Source of the DNA: Colletes latitarsis
Taxonomy: Eukaryota; Arthropoda; Insecta; Hymenoptera; Colletidae
Direction of reading: 5' to 3'
NCBI RefSeq assembly: GCF_051014445.1
Contig: NC_135147.1
Location: 29,974,479 to 30,038,478 of the forward strand
DNA: 64,000 bases
Shown here: positions 12,039 to 24,369 of the stretch, piece after piece
Position numbering within the stretch: the stretch's first letter is position 1
Layout of the letters: each line of letters opens with the position of its first letter
Translations under genes and position numbers: made by a program
The notes under the pieces: generated by a model
Databases searched by the model: none
The model's input: only the letters and a program-made list of their open reading frames with translations
What the model was told of the DNA's origin: nothing

Positions 12039-15000
12039 AAAGTTAAGTGAATCGTTAGGTGAGACACTTCCTCCCAACCTGATACGCAAACGATTAACAC
12101 GTGTAAAAGTTTCTTCTTATATATTTGACTCTTTATCCAATGAAGATGCCTCGATATCTAATGTTTCTTTAATAAAGATAGTACTATACGAAGGTCCGAC
12201 TAAAAATTCAGAAAAACGCATTGCAATATTGTCTACAATAACATATAATATATACCTATACTTCTATATTTCTATATTTCTACATTTTTATATGTCTATA
12301 TTTCTATATTTTATCATTAAAATTCAATTATTCGTTGTTAAAATTAAAAATTGAAGTTTGTTATCAGGCTGTGGCGAGGGAGTGTCCTGTAGTTATTAAT
12401 GCTTTATCGGCAAGGCCTATCAGACGGCGAGCAAAAATCGTCGCGACGAGATGGCACTAGCCTAGGAATACTTCTTTCTTCCAGTATTTATTCAATTTAG
12501 CTTAGGGCTCGAGAGGCGTCGAATGATGATAGCTGCCACCGCGGAGAGTAGATCTAGCAAATGGACCGACCGACAAAACAACTGCCATTTTACGATTTTG
12601 AAGCTGTAAAGCTGTTAAACATTTCTATTTCCATTTTTCCTCGTAAACGTTGTTGCCTTTTTTACGAGCGATCGTCAACGTTTTTTATACAAATTTTTCC
12701 AGTATATACAACCCACAACCATAAAACGTAATAACTGCTGAATTGATCGATAAGTATTATTAATACAGGTGTACCGTATTCACACACTTGGACATATCAT
12801 TTCGTATCGTCTAACGAAAGTGCGATATACACGATTTCGTTTAGACAGTGTCAGGGACGACTAATTCATTAATTCTATCCTCGATTTTACTTCTCTCGTT
12901 AATCACTCTGTTCGACGATACTATCAACACACAACGTGTATAAAAGAAAAAGTAAAACTTGGAATGTCGCCATATTGCAATCGACGTTAACATCTCGAAT
13001 ATTAGACTTGCGCAAAATTTAAACACAATTATACACGCTATCATTATACTTAGACACAATATTCCAAGTATAGCAAGCGATAATGTAATAATTCACTCGT
13101 ATTTCGAAAAATCTTCGATCACGTTTCAATCGAAAGTTGAACGATAATCGGATATTCGTTTTTCAGACAATCCTTTCGCGCTATCGTCGCTTTTCTTGTA
13201 AAGCTTACGACTATGAAATTAAATCGAGCATTTAATAGGTGGAATTATCGTTCGCGCGGAAATAAAAAGAAAAACAAAAAAAAAAAAAAAAAAAAAAATA
13301 TCCGTGATTCGAATGCGATCGTATCGATCAAAAATGCCACGAAATTGCGTCCAAAGAAATTTTGTTTCGCTTCTTTTAATTCAAGAGCCCCGGAATCGCT
13401 CGATATCTTGGTATGTAAATATTAAAGAAACAACAAAGGAATGTTTAAAAGTAAAACGATAACGATAAGTTCCGAGCAGAATTCTCCAGTGTTCAATTCA
13501 AATTTCGTTTACACGTAAATTAGATTTACACCTCGACCGCGTACAGAAATTATATTACTTAATCGTAATTTAACCCTTTCAAAATAATCTATCGTATCTG
13601 TAGGGCTCAACTGGTATACAGAATCGAAGTTCTTTCAGAATCTACTATACCATTCACAGTTCACTATGTAGAAATACCGTTAGTTTCTACTAACATTATA
13701 TTACCGTCTTGACGACGAGCAACGGTGATTGCTCAATAATATAACAATTACAAGATTCTGTAAGTAAAGAGTTGTACGATAATTAATTTTTCGAGTTACA
13801 CGGTATATCCGATTTTACGAAGCACTTTTTACGGAACACAGTCGAGAAAGGGTTAGGGTAACGTTACGTATGCAATTCCCTCTGATAAGAGTCTTTTGTC
13901 GAACACTGGAGCTCATCGAATCCGGAGTTCGTTCGGACCAAAATTTCGTCCCAATGTCTCTTTGCCACTGCTACGATCCTTTACTTACGCGTAAAGAGCA
14001 AAGTTAAAAGTGTTACGATGACTCTTATTGGTTGTTCGAAATTGTAATCTGGTTAGAAGTTCTCTGTTCGCTTTTGGCGGCAATAAATATTGCGCCGTGT
14101 ACCTAGAAAACATTGTAATACGCGTACTTAAGGATCGATCTAGAAGCAAAGATCGGGGGACTCATGACGAAACAAACACGTTTTCGCGTACCCTTTGTAT
14201 TTATTAAGATTTCTTTTCCGGGATTTTGGCTAAGATTCGACGAGTGCAGAGACAGACTGTGATCCGCTTTGGGTGTCCTTAGTCTTCGAGAGCTGTTTAA
14301 CGAGTGAGACTTCGTGTTAACTAATAGAAAAATGGAGGACGAAGAGAGGTGGTGAGTGGTGGTGTATGAACGATGCGAGAGAGAAAGAGATCGTGTGAAT
14401 GTGTGAAAAGGAACGTACGAATTGAGAATGCGATTTACGACGCGTGCATGATACTTAAAAGGGAAAAAAGAAAAGGGGGGGGAAGCGGGGGAAGGTATGC
14501 AAAACCCCGTATTGTGTAGCTTAAGCGAAATAAATTATTGGTTGACGATGTTATATTGAAATATTTAAGAACGGACAACACTGTATATACGTATATAAAT
14601 AGACACGCATAGATGGATACGCACACAATGCAAATTACATGCAATTGCATACCCACACAGAGACATACACACACGACAAATTTTATTGCAAACTCGAAGG
14701 AACATCTACACAAATACACGGGTAGTTACACGCCTACACGCGACGAGGTTATACATACTATTATATAAATATGAACATAAATATAAATATAGATTATTAA
14801 TATACTCGAGCTATGTATTAAGGGTACAATAAAAGAAAGCGAAGCTTTAATATTGCAAGTAATGGGGACTTGTTTCTTCGGGTAGCAAATTATTCGAACG
14901 ACGATCAGTGACGTTACTCGAAGCGAAACTATTTAAACTGTTCTTTAAATACGATCGTGATACACAAGCAAATAATTATGTTCCGAATAACGTACAAGCG

Positions 15001-15357
15001 AAACCATTGGGCACGAGAGTCGCATGAATCGCTATAAAATATCGGTGCTTTGTCAGTGGCTTCCCGACATTTTAATTTAAAAGTATGTTACGAATTTAAT
15101 AAATAAATAACTGGTTATTAAACGCACATCATTGCGTATGGAAAATATGTTCAATACACGAAACCTACGAATCCACGACATTAAAATGTTTAAATATATC
15201 GCCCGTAAGCTGCAAAAGTGACAACATTAAAAAACCGTGACTTTTTTTTAGTTAGAATAATCGTGGGAAATTTGGAACTTAGGGACATAGACAAATTCTA
15301 TATTCGCTAAAAATAACTTTTATTGAATATTACACGCGTCTGGTACGAATTATAAAA
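12039..15357. other. 3' UTR of the myosin and convergent spacer to Cap-G
   Basis: No coding exon is supported in this 3.3 kb. It begins with the myosin 3' UTR; the first clear signal AATAAA is at 12171-12176. Simple sequence includes a 23-nt A run at 13276-13298 and a purine-rich stretch near 14460-14500. Near the right edge, plus-strand TTTATT at about 15318-15323 is an AATAAA polyadenylation signal for the minus-strand Cap-G gene. Small frames on both strands are AT-rich with no recognisable domain. Confidence 0.6.
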
Positions 15358-18300
15358 CTATTCATCAGAGCCGTCGTCGGTCTTTTCATCCTCCGATGGT
15401 TCCTTAACGTTTGGAATTTTTAATTTCCGTTTAAAAGCATCGATGTATTTCAATACTCGTATTTTGGAACTCTGCTGCACCTGCATGAAATTAATAAGTG
15501 TATTTATCGCAACTCATAAGTAATAACATATTGTCCGTGGAAAATTACCATTTCCAAAACTTTATCCAAAGCAAGCAGTATATTTTCTTTTAACGAATCG
15601 TCGTCTACCTCCAGATGCAAATACTGTAAAGATTTAATGAGCATTTCCTCGTCGATGCAGCTGTTTGAATTTATCACTTCCGAAAAGATGGTAAAAACAA
15701 GATTATTGTGCGCGTAATAATTTTTCGACGCGGATTTGGAAAGGTCGACTCTGGTCATGCTCAGTATGAATTTGGACACGTCGTAGGGATCAATTTCTTG
15801 CAAGGGACTGGTCTCTGGTGCGTTATACAAAATTTTTAATGTCGGCAAGTACGCCTCTTCCAACATTTCTTGCGCCTGGGGTACGCGTGTTACAAAGTTA
15901 TCGAAGAAAGTACTTAAACATTGTCGAAGATAGTAGTCCCTATCATTCGCAGGATTGAAGCATGAAATGATTAATCTCGATAATAAACCGACACTACTGA
16001 TTCGTTGATTAATTAACAACTTGCAGAAACCTTCGGCGGCAATCGTTCTTATTTCTTCATTCTGTGTTTTCATTAAAGAAAATACACGTATAATTTTCTC
16101 AACTTAAGTAAATGTTACGCGAAATATATACTTACCGCGTCATCTAATAATCCTGTTAGAATTTTTATAAGATTGCAATTATTCCCCTCTGTTTCGGACC
16201 TCTGTGTCGACGACAGAGATTTTTTACTTTGATCGATGATTTCTTCCTGACTTTCTACGTTGCCGAAATATTCGAGGCCGTATAACAATAGAAGATCAAA
16301 GATTCCTTTCAAAGCTGTGACCAAAATTTTTGAATTTTCTTGTTCCAGAGAAAACTGTAGAAGCAATATTACCATATGTTTTTTCGCCAGTTCCTTATCC
16401 AATATACCATAGATACTGACTGTTTTTATTGCCAACATGTAAACGTCATCGTTCGAATGCTACAAATAAAAATTACATTGAACGAATCGGAGGAGTAAAA
16501 TAAAAAATTAGAAAACAAGTACTTACATCTAAACTGACAAGACCGATTTTCATCAAATCTCTAAGAGTCGGTGTTAACGAAGTTACAGATTGTAGTACAG
16601 TACATATTATGCTTAGACATTTAATCATCGTTTCCGGATCATCTTTCTCCTTGATCTCTTGTTCGGCGATCATTAAAACAGGAGGAGGAACTTTTACCGA
16701 AAACTTTGTTATTTCTTCGGTTAATTCATTTATTTCCTTTTGTAAACTGTCTGCCTTCAAAAACTCCTTGTCTTGTATAGCCTGATACTCTATTTCTTTT
16801 AATTCCAACAACTTTACCTTGAGCGATGCTATCTGAAAAATACTACTTATTAGGGGCATATATAGTTCAAATATTTAGCGTTAACGTATTTTAATGTTAC
16901 TTCTAGATTACATGCTTACTTCTACACCATTCTTTTCTTGTTGGTATTTGGACATTTGAGAAACTTGCTCAAATTGCGAAGGTTCTATCAAAGGCGCTCT
17001 AATATCGCTGATCGCGTTACATAAAATATTTACTCTACTATTTACATCTGGTATAACATATTGTAAATGTGATACTATACATTCGATGATCTTTTCAGAC
17101 CAGTGGTTACTTATCAAGGTATTGTATATTAATTCGTTCAATTTTTTCCGTCCAAGTTCATCGGACAAATCGTACGTTGTTGATATCTCGAATAACTGCA
17201 AGAGAATAAACTTATGCATAGAATTAACCCATTCCTCCGTTTGATTTTCGAGTATTGATATTTGAAAGTCGGAGATATATTTGCAAAATATGGATAATTC
17301 GGGTATAATTCCTTCCAATTCTTCCGTACGATCTTCACGATAAAGATATTTTATTAAACATTTCCAATACAATACATTCTCGCTGTTTAACTTATCTACT
17401 GGAATTAATTTCGTTTCTTTGTCTATTGGTAATTGTTCTATTAATGTGTTCAGTTCACTCCTCCTAATTGAATAAAAATGAAATATTTATTACTTCGATC
17501 TAATGCATAATTGTACGCGGTGTCGGACGAATTATTTTCAAAGTAATAACTGACGATTACAATTGAAATAAACAATCTTATATCACTCGACTCGATTAAA
17601 TTAATCGTTTTTTCAATTGCTGTTAGCGATTAACGACGCTAACGTTAATTTCGATTATATATAATAAGGTATAAATGAAATACGTACTTAAATAAAATTT
17701 CTAAAGAAAGAACAGATACATCTGTACCAATTTCAGCATCAAGAGCTCTCACTAAACTCAATAAATCCTCTTTAAAGTATCTCAACCATGATGGTAACAT
17801 AACATCTTGTACATACTTCCTGACCAGTTCAGATCTATCTTTTAAACCATCATTTAATAACTGATCTCTCTGTGTGATAGTCAAAGATCTAACTGTGATT
17901 TTACTAATAAATTCATATGCTGCTTTACGTACTCTTTCATTCACATCTCTTGTTCGTCTTAATGCTACCTGTAATGTTTTTTGATTTTTTCCCATACAGC
18001 TCAATACTGCTTTGCGAACTTCTGCCTTTGGATCCTTGGAAGCATGATACATGTACAGTTTTATAACTGGACAATTGTCATCCATAGGGTCTTGAAGTCT
18101 GTGCAAAGTAAATATTGCCTCAGCCCTGACTTTTGGTGATTTATCCTTGGAACGATCCATCATGGAGGCAATAATTTTGTCACAAAGTACATCATCCATG
18201 AATGTTTCATCCCCCATTGAGTTCAGTAACATATTCAGAAATTTACAAATGCAAAATCGTACAGCTGGATCTTTTACGCAACAGTGGCTCAACAGAAAGT

Positions 18301-18730
18301 CAAATAATTCACTAAGGAAGGGACACAGTGGTTCCTCAGACTCTTCATCCGTGACATTAAATAAACTGACAGCAAAGTTAGCAACAAATTGAAGAGTACA
18401 TTCAACTCGTGGATGGTGCTGTGCGATAGTAAGTGGAATTTTAAAGCACGATATAAAAGATGCCCAAAATTCTGACAATTCGTACTAAAATAAGAAAAGA
18501 ATATTATATTAAACTTACATCGTGCATATCTAAATCAAACGAATGTTATAATTAACCATTCGCGATAACAAAAATGAAATGGCACGAATAATTAGATCGT
18601 GGCAATAAGAATCTGTTCGTACCTGCTCGTAGCACTTGATTAACTTGTTCATATTACGTTTATGACAATTTCTAGAGAACTGAACATTGTAAAATATTTT
18701 CCTTATAACTTGATCCATATTTTCATTCAT
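15358..18730 (-). CDS. Condensin complex subunit 3 (Cap-G / NCAPG)
   Basis: HEAT-repeat subunit of condensin I, which binds DNA and compacts mitotic chromosomes. Seven exons in coding order: 18623-18730, 17688-18484, 16920-17463, 16527-16832, 16136-16459, 15549-16061 and 15358-15480. They sum to 2715 nt (904 residues), a little shorter than the vertebrate protein. Family landmarks include the HEAT stretch LQDPMDDNCPV followed by EVRKAVLSCMGKN, a NERVRKAAYEF repeat, and IRAPLIEP before the central helix. The C-terminal segment EIRTIAAEGFCKLL leads into YLPTLKILYNAPETSPLQEID. The tail is acidic (EPSEDEKTDDGSDE). The start at 18730 is the first in-frame ATG (MNEN); a second Met four codons later (MDQV) is possible. 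It converges on the myosin and lies on the same strand as mL54 upstream. Homology is clear; individual exon ends were read by eye. Confidence 0.95.
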
Positions 18731-19279
18731 GTATGCCCGTAATTTTACAAGATTCTAACAGTTTTACTTTTTAAATGTATTGCCAACAGTATGGTTAAAC
18801 GTCGCCCCAGTCTCGCTCGAGTCATTGTAGAGATAGTGAGAAATGTACTAATTATACCGTAGCATAAAGCGTATTATTTCCTCGGCATTGTTTAATCCCA
18901 CAAATATACGTATATCAGTCTTCTTTTCACTAATGTTCATTGAAAACAGAACGTGCCTAAACGAACAATATAAATTGATCCTTAAATATAAGAAAGTACC
19001 TTTCGTAAAATGTACAAATTTTACCCCACTACTAGGGAAATCCCCCTTGGAAAGTTGGAATCAGTGAAGCGATTAGTGCGTTAAATGAAGACAGAATTAT
19101 ATCTTATATTTTATTTCGAGGCATTATTAATTAAATGTATACTTGCAAGTGTATTTTTATTTATACATGATTAACATAATCATATAACATATGTTTAACA
19201 AAACTAAATGTACACATTAAATCTATACATATTGTTCTAATATTTAAAAAAAACAATATGACATAAGCATTTACTTGAA
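18731..19279. promoter_or_regulatory. Spacer between mL54 3' end and Cap-G start
   Basis: About 550 bp of AT-rich DNA between two same-strand genes. It must contain the Cap-G promoter and 5' UTR and the mL54 3' UTR. A short GC-richer patch near 18795-18830 is the likeliest core promoter area for Cap-G. No specific motif can be assigned. Confidence 0.4.
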
Positions 19280-19922
19280 CTAATGGAATCTATAGTATTT
19301 ACGTGTCCTATTATTTCTTTTCAACCCTTGAGTTCGCATGTATCTCCAATATTCTTTGGAATTTGGATCCAATTCTGATAGTTTTATTGGTTGTGTTCTA
19401 ATGTTCCACAACCATTCAGGATATTCAGAGTCAGGTTTCAGTTTTACATCTTCTCCTTCCTTAAGAATGTTTGTTCCACATACATAAGTCAATAACTTAT
19501 TAATATCCTTTTCAACAGGTATATCAGCCGTTTTTTTAACAACAATCTTCTTACCAGATAAAGATTGTTTTCCAGCTACTTCTACAAACAAACAAATTTT
19601 ATTTTGTAACACGATTTTACTGTCATTAACTTAAAGAATTATACGATTAATAAATTCAAAGAACACTGTTCATCTGTTTTATTTATTATTATAAAGTTAA
19701 TATATCGGAAAGATTAAAAGAGAAAGAGTTAAAAAATATACCGTGCCACGGTATATTTAACTTAACCTCTAATTCAATAAGAATCTAATTTTCTACTCAA
19801 ACAGTAGAGATTGAAAAAAAAATATATTTACTTGCATAGTCTTTCGTTTGTATCGCATATTGCGCTGGAATAATAAAACTCTCCCTTAATTGAAATAGCC
19901 GTAAAGCGGAAAGAAGAGACAT
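19280..19922 (-). CDS. Mitochondrial ribosomal protein mL54
   Basis: Subunit of the large mitochondrial ribosomal subunit. Two exons, 19832-19922 and 19280-19581, give 393 nt (130 residues). The first exon encodes MSLLSALRLF followed by an Arg-containing, acid-poor stretch, consistent with a mitochondrial targeting peptide. The second carries the L54 core: a conserved lysine-rich entry, CGTNILKEGEDVKLKPDSEY, then PEWLWNI, and an end rich in Arg/Lys (GLKRNNRTRKYYRFH). Exons join in phase (A|AA = Lys). Length and motif order match the family. A larger frame reading through the acceptor at 19582-19583 is intron sequence. Intron 1 holds a 21-bp perfect palindrome at 19736-19756. Confidence 0.9.
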
Positions 19923-20232
19923 TGGTATTCAATAATGTTTTGCAAATATAAATGGACAAATTCTAACTGAAGTGTCGAAATCCCTAGCGTCCTTTTACTT
20001 TATCTAGTGAACGCAGAGATTCCAAATTGAGCATCAGAGGTGCACTTACTCACACTGTGCCAGATCACGTGTACATGAGCTCGTAAAGTTTCAAAAAGTC
20101 GACAAAGGCAAACTGACACATGCTCGGGGGAGAGAGAGAGCCGCCCACGTTTGCGTGGAACAGTTCGTTATTTTCAACGATAGATGGCGCTTATTTTTCG
20201 ACCTCAAACCCTCTGGTGCTAAAACGCCCAAG
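19923..20232. other. Upstream region of mL54
   Basis: About 310 bp between the mL54 start and the first foldback structure. It should hold the mL54 promoter. A short GA run (about 20129-20140) and one copy of the phrase agatggcgc (about 20182) are seen. The latter phrase recurs in the foldback repeat units to the right. No gene is supported. Confidence 0.4.
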
Positions 20233-21688
20233 TTTTTTTATTTACGATCCCCTCCAACCTTTCCCAATAATTTCCTAATTTTTATAAATTCTAAAATATC
20301 ATATAACTGGTCCAAATATTATTCGACTCTAATTAATATTTTATCAAACTCTATATATTTTTCCAATTAATTAATTATAAGCGATTACTGGAAGCGATAG
20401 TTATACCTATATTTACGGTAAAAAGCGTCAAAGTATAGTATACAGATCCCCTCTCGCCCCCCACGATTTGCTGACGACGTATAGTATCGCCATCTAAGAA
20501 CGGGTTTCGAACTAAGTACGGAGTACAGATCCCCTCTCGCCCCCCACGATTTGCAGACGACGTATAGTATCGCCATCTAAGAACAGGTTTCGAACTAAGC
20601 ACGGAGTACAGATCCCCTCTCGCCCCCCATGATTTGGTGCAAACGTATAGTATCGCCATCTAAGAACAGGTTTCGAACTAAAAACGGAGTACAGCTACCC
20701 CCACTCCTCCTACTCCTGATACACACTACTTACCTTGATTATTCATTAATAACTCATTTCCTGGGATTAAAATGTGAACTTTTAGAATCGAATAATATAG
20801 TATAGACCCTTGGCAAGATTCAAGGACAGTTTTTAGAACCATTCCGCCAGTAATTAAGACGTTATTAATGAATAAAGGAAGTCGTACCATTCACGTCTGT
20901 ACTATTGTCTGCTTAAATCGATGAATTATCAACTTTTCAACAATAACACGCATATTTTGGCTATTAGAGAACCAAGTAGACATCCCTGGGAACATTCAAG
21001 GACCAATTTTACAACGCTCATTCGTCTAATTAATTAGTTATTAGCGATAGATCCCTAAGATGTCGCGTTGAAACAGTGTACAGACTTTCGATATTGGTTA
21101 ATAACTATTTAATAAGACAAGGGATGGCTAAAACATGTATCCCTGAATCTTGTCAAGGGTCTATACTATATTATTCGATTCTAAAAGTTCATAGTTTAAT
21201 CCCAGGAAATGAGTTATTAATGAATAATCAAGGTAAGTAGTGTGTATCAGGAGTAGGAGGAGTGGGGGTAGCTGTACTCCGTTTTTAGTTCGAAACCTGT
21301 TCTTAGATGGCGATACTATACGTTTGCACCAAATCATGGGGGGCGAGAGGGGATCTGTACTCCGTGCTTAGTTCGAAACCCGTTCTTAGATGGCGATACT
21401 ATACGTTGTCAGCAAATCGTGGGGGGCGAGAGGGGATTTGTACTCCGGAGAGTACGAATCCCGTTCTTAGATGGCGATACTATACTTTTCCACTTTTTAC
21501 CGTAAATATAGATATAACTATCACTTCCAGTAATCGTTTATAATTAATTAATTGGCAAAATATATAGAGTTTGATAAAATATTAATTAGAGTCGAATAAT
21601 ATTTGGACCAGTTATAAGATATTTTAGAATTTATAAAAATTAAGAAATTATTGGGAAAGGTTCGAGGGGAACTTAAATAAAAAGCATG
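20233..21688. mobile_element. Foldback element with ~0.55-0.6 kb inverted arms
   Basis: The left arm (about 20233-20822) and right arm (about 21148-21688) are reverse complements over almost their whole length with few mismatches. Outer edges pair at the segment reading cctttcccaataattt and inner edges near the phrase tatagacccttg. Each arm contains about three tandem 83-bp units (left unit starts 20478, 20561, 20644) carrying gtatagtatcgccatctaag and a C-rich run. Between the arms is about 0.3 kb with a diverged direct repeat of an arm segment (near 20800-20880 versus 20970-21050). No transposase is encoded. Short frames across the 83-bp units are repeat artefacts. Structure is that of foldback or long-TIR non-autonomous elements; the family is not assignable by eye. 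No convincing target duplication was found. Confidence 0.85.
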
Positions 21689-22599
21689 GAAAATATGTAT
21701 TATAATTTTGATTCTTTATTGATATACATATAAGGAATGTTTCACACATTTCTGACTCTATTAAATAAAAACGTGCCTCAGAATCTTGATATTACGTTTT
21801 ATTAATAAGTGTAATCGATAAGTAATATGTTTTTATGGTCCCTTTAAGATTGAAAATATTTGTTTTTAGGGCTCAAAGAGATTTTTTAATTTCTTGTAAC
21901 ACTGGTGTGATCACGAAATGGACTTCTCGACAAACTTGGCCGTTTTATCATCCGGATTTCCGAATGCCCGGAACATTTCCAAAATGCTGACGGCCTTGCG
22001 AAGAGGTGGCATGTATCTTATAGCTAAGAGAATAATGGGGAGAGGAAAATAAAGGTAACAATGATGAGAACACATAGAATTCCTTGAAATTATATCATAT
22101 ATTTTCGTATCACTCGTAACATTACTAACAGATTTCGAAATGAATTTCAATCCCTTGCTCGTAGAGTACTCTCGTTGCTTGCTTCGGTCACCATTGTTTC
22201 GTCGAACGAAACATGTGATCAGCCGTCCAGTTTGCCCGAAAGATCTAGTCGCCTGCCCATGATAGATCGATTTTTTCGGCCCATTTTTACGGGGTCTTGA
22301 AACCCCATTACCATTTTCGTGTCACTCACATTACCAACAGATTTAGAAATGAATTTCAATCCCTTCCATAGTCAATTCACATGTATTTACGTACACTGTC
22401 TGCACATACAGTTGTCTGTCCATCAATATTAATTCAGAGAATACTTTCTCAACTGACCGCCATCCATAAGAATAAGACGCTAAGATCACCCCCGAATTTT
22501 CAGCTGTATGACAGTCAGATTAGGCCACTTTCAGTCCATAAGGTGTGAAGTCTATTCGTATACCTCGCCTGTGGTATAAGGTACGACTACATGTACTTT
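21689..22599. repeat. Left flank of the second foldback, with a boundary module and short direct repeats
   Basis: No gene is supported. About 21950-22115 is a diverged direct copy of 24150-24310 and an inverted copy of about 23470-23600: the shared boundary module of the second foldback. A phrase reading aacagattt then gaaatgaatttcaatccctt occurs near 22127-22155 and again near 22336-22363, indicating a local duplication. The rest is AT-rich filler. Confidence 0.6.
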
Positions 22600-23440
22600 T
22601 TAATTTTCCTACAGACCTCCGTTGGCCTTTGCTGGCTTTTGCTGACCGCTGCTGACCATCCCTTATATTTCTGACAACGTATAACGATTACAACTTGCTA
22701 CTGTCAGCCTCTCCCAACCTTTGCTGGACTCTGCTGACCATGGCCTATATTTCTGGCAATCTATAACGATTACTACTGACTTCTGCTAACCTCTGTTGGT
22801 CTTTGCCGATCTCTGTCAGCGTGTGCTTGTCTCTGCTGAACTTTCCTGACCTCTGCCGAACGCTACTGACCACTGCAGGTATTTCTAATAATCTATAACG
22901 ATTAATACTTACTACTGCATGTCCCTACAAGTCTCTGCTTGCCTTTGCAGGTTTCTGCTTGCCTGTGCATGCCTTTGCTGCCCTCTGATGAACACTGCTG
23001 ACCACCCCTGATGCTTCTGACATCTTATAACAATTACTACATGCTACTGTTCGCCCCTGCTGATCTTTGCTTGCCACTGCATGCCTCTGCTCGTCTCTGC
23101 TGACCGCTGCTGACCACCTCTGATGCTTCTGACAACATATAACGCTTACTACTTGCTACTATTCGCCCCTGGTGATCCCTGCTTCCCACTGCTGGCCTCT
23201 GCTGACCACCGCTTATATTTCTGGCAACTTATAACGATTACAACTTGCTACTGTGAGCCTCTCCCAGCCTCTGCTGACCTCTGCTGACCACCCCTGATGC
23301 TTCTGGCAACGTACAACGATTACAACTTGCTACTGCTTGCCCCTGCTAGTCTCTGCATGCCTCTGCATCCCTCTGCTGACCTCTGCTGACCTCTGCTGGC
23401 CCCTGCTGACCACGCTGACCATTGTTAACAACTTCTAACA
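22600..23440. repeat. Satellite-like left arm, ctgctgacc repeats
   Basis: A degenerate tandem array in which short words such as ctctgctgacc are grouped into longer units. Each longer unit restarts with a tataacgattac-like phrase (near 22680, 22762, 22892, 23026, 23138, 23230 and 23320), giving higher-order spacing of roughly 80-135 bp. The array is the inverted counterpart of 24370-25020, where the same words appear as ggtcagcag and gtaatcgttata. No coding potential is convincing. Confidence 0.8.
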
Positions 23441-23469
23441 TGATGTACATGTATTAAAACTTTGTATAA

Positions 23470-24310
23470 TGTAAATCTATGACAATAAATGATATAATTT
23501 CAAAGAATTCTATGTGTTCTCATCACTTTTACCTTTCTTTCCCTCTCCCCATTATTCCCTTAGTTATAAGAAACCGTTTTTCTACTTAAAACTGGAATTC
23601 CAAAGTGCCCGGAGCGTTTTCTGAAATGCCGGTGACCTTGACCCACTTTCGAAACTGGGTCAAGGCCATTCGGATTCTCGAAGCGGCCAGAAGATTTCTA
23701 AAATTTCAAATGGCCTTGACCTACTTTCGAAATTGGGTCAAGGCCATCCGGATTTCCAAGTTGGCCCGAAGATTTCTAAAATTTCAAATGGCCTTGACCC
23801 ACTTTCGAAATTGGGTCAAGGCCATTTGGATTTTCGAAGCGGCCGGAAGATTTCTAAAATTTCGAATGGCCTTGACCCACTTTCGAAATTAGGTCAAGGC
23901 CATTCGGATTCTCGAAGCGGCCGGAGAATTTTCTAAAGTTCGGATGGCCTTGACCCACTTTCGAAATTGGGTCAAGGCCATTTGGATTTTCGAAGCGGCC
24001 GGAGAATTTTTCTAAGATTCGAATGGCCTTGACCCACTTTCGAAATTGGGTCAAGGCCATTTGGATTTTCGAAGCGGCCGGAGAATTTTTCTAAGATTCG
24101 AATGGCCTTGACCCACTTTCGAAACTAGGCCAAGGTCAAGGTCAAATTCAGATTTCCAAAGTTCCCGGAACATTTCTAAAATGCTGGTGAACTTGCGAAG
24201 AAGGTGGTACGCATCTTATAGGTAAGAGAATGATTTGGAGAGGAAAAGGACGGTAAAAAATGATGAGAACACATTGAATACTTTGAAATTATATCATTTA
24301 TTGTCATAGA
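23470..24310. repeat. Minisatellite loop of 78-79 bp units flanked by inverted boundary modules
   Basis: Seven tandem units start (at the word ttgac) near 23638, 23716, 23794, 23872, 23950, 24029 and 24108, so the period is 78-79 bp. Each unit has a near-perfect 34-bp palindrome, with ggccttgaccca on one side and tgggtcaaggcc on the other, around a ctttcgaaat core. A spacer containing cgaagcggccggaa follows. The array is bracketed by a boundary module in inverted orientation (about 23470-23600 and 24170-24310). Open frames through the array exist because 78 is divisible by three; they are not genes. Confidence 0.9.
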
Positions 24311-24369
24311 TTTACATTATACAAAAGTTTAATACATATAAACATATTATATTATATTATATCACGTCA

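Noticed and set aside
13571..13860. Possible TTAA-flanked element (ttaaccctttc ... gaaagggttag)
   Set aside because: The right side lacks TTAA and inverted similarity stops after about 9 bp.
21307..21543. 78-codon frame with the repeated word SWGARGDLYSVLSSKPVLRWRY
   Set aside because: It is the translation of the 83-bp tandem units of the foldback arm; the opposite arm gives the same frame on the other strand.
23605..23892. 95-codon frame with repeated THFRNWVKAI words
   Set aside because: Translation of the 78-bp minisatellite (78 divisible by three); frames are open on both strands.
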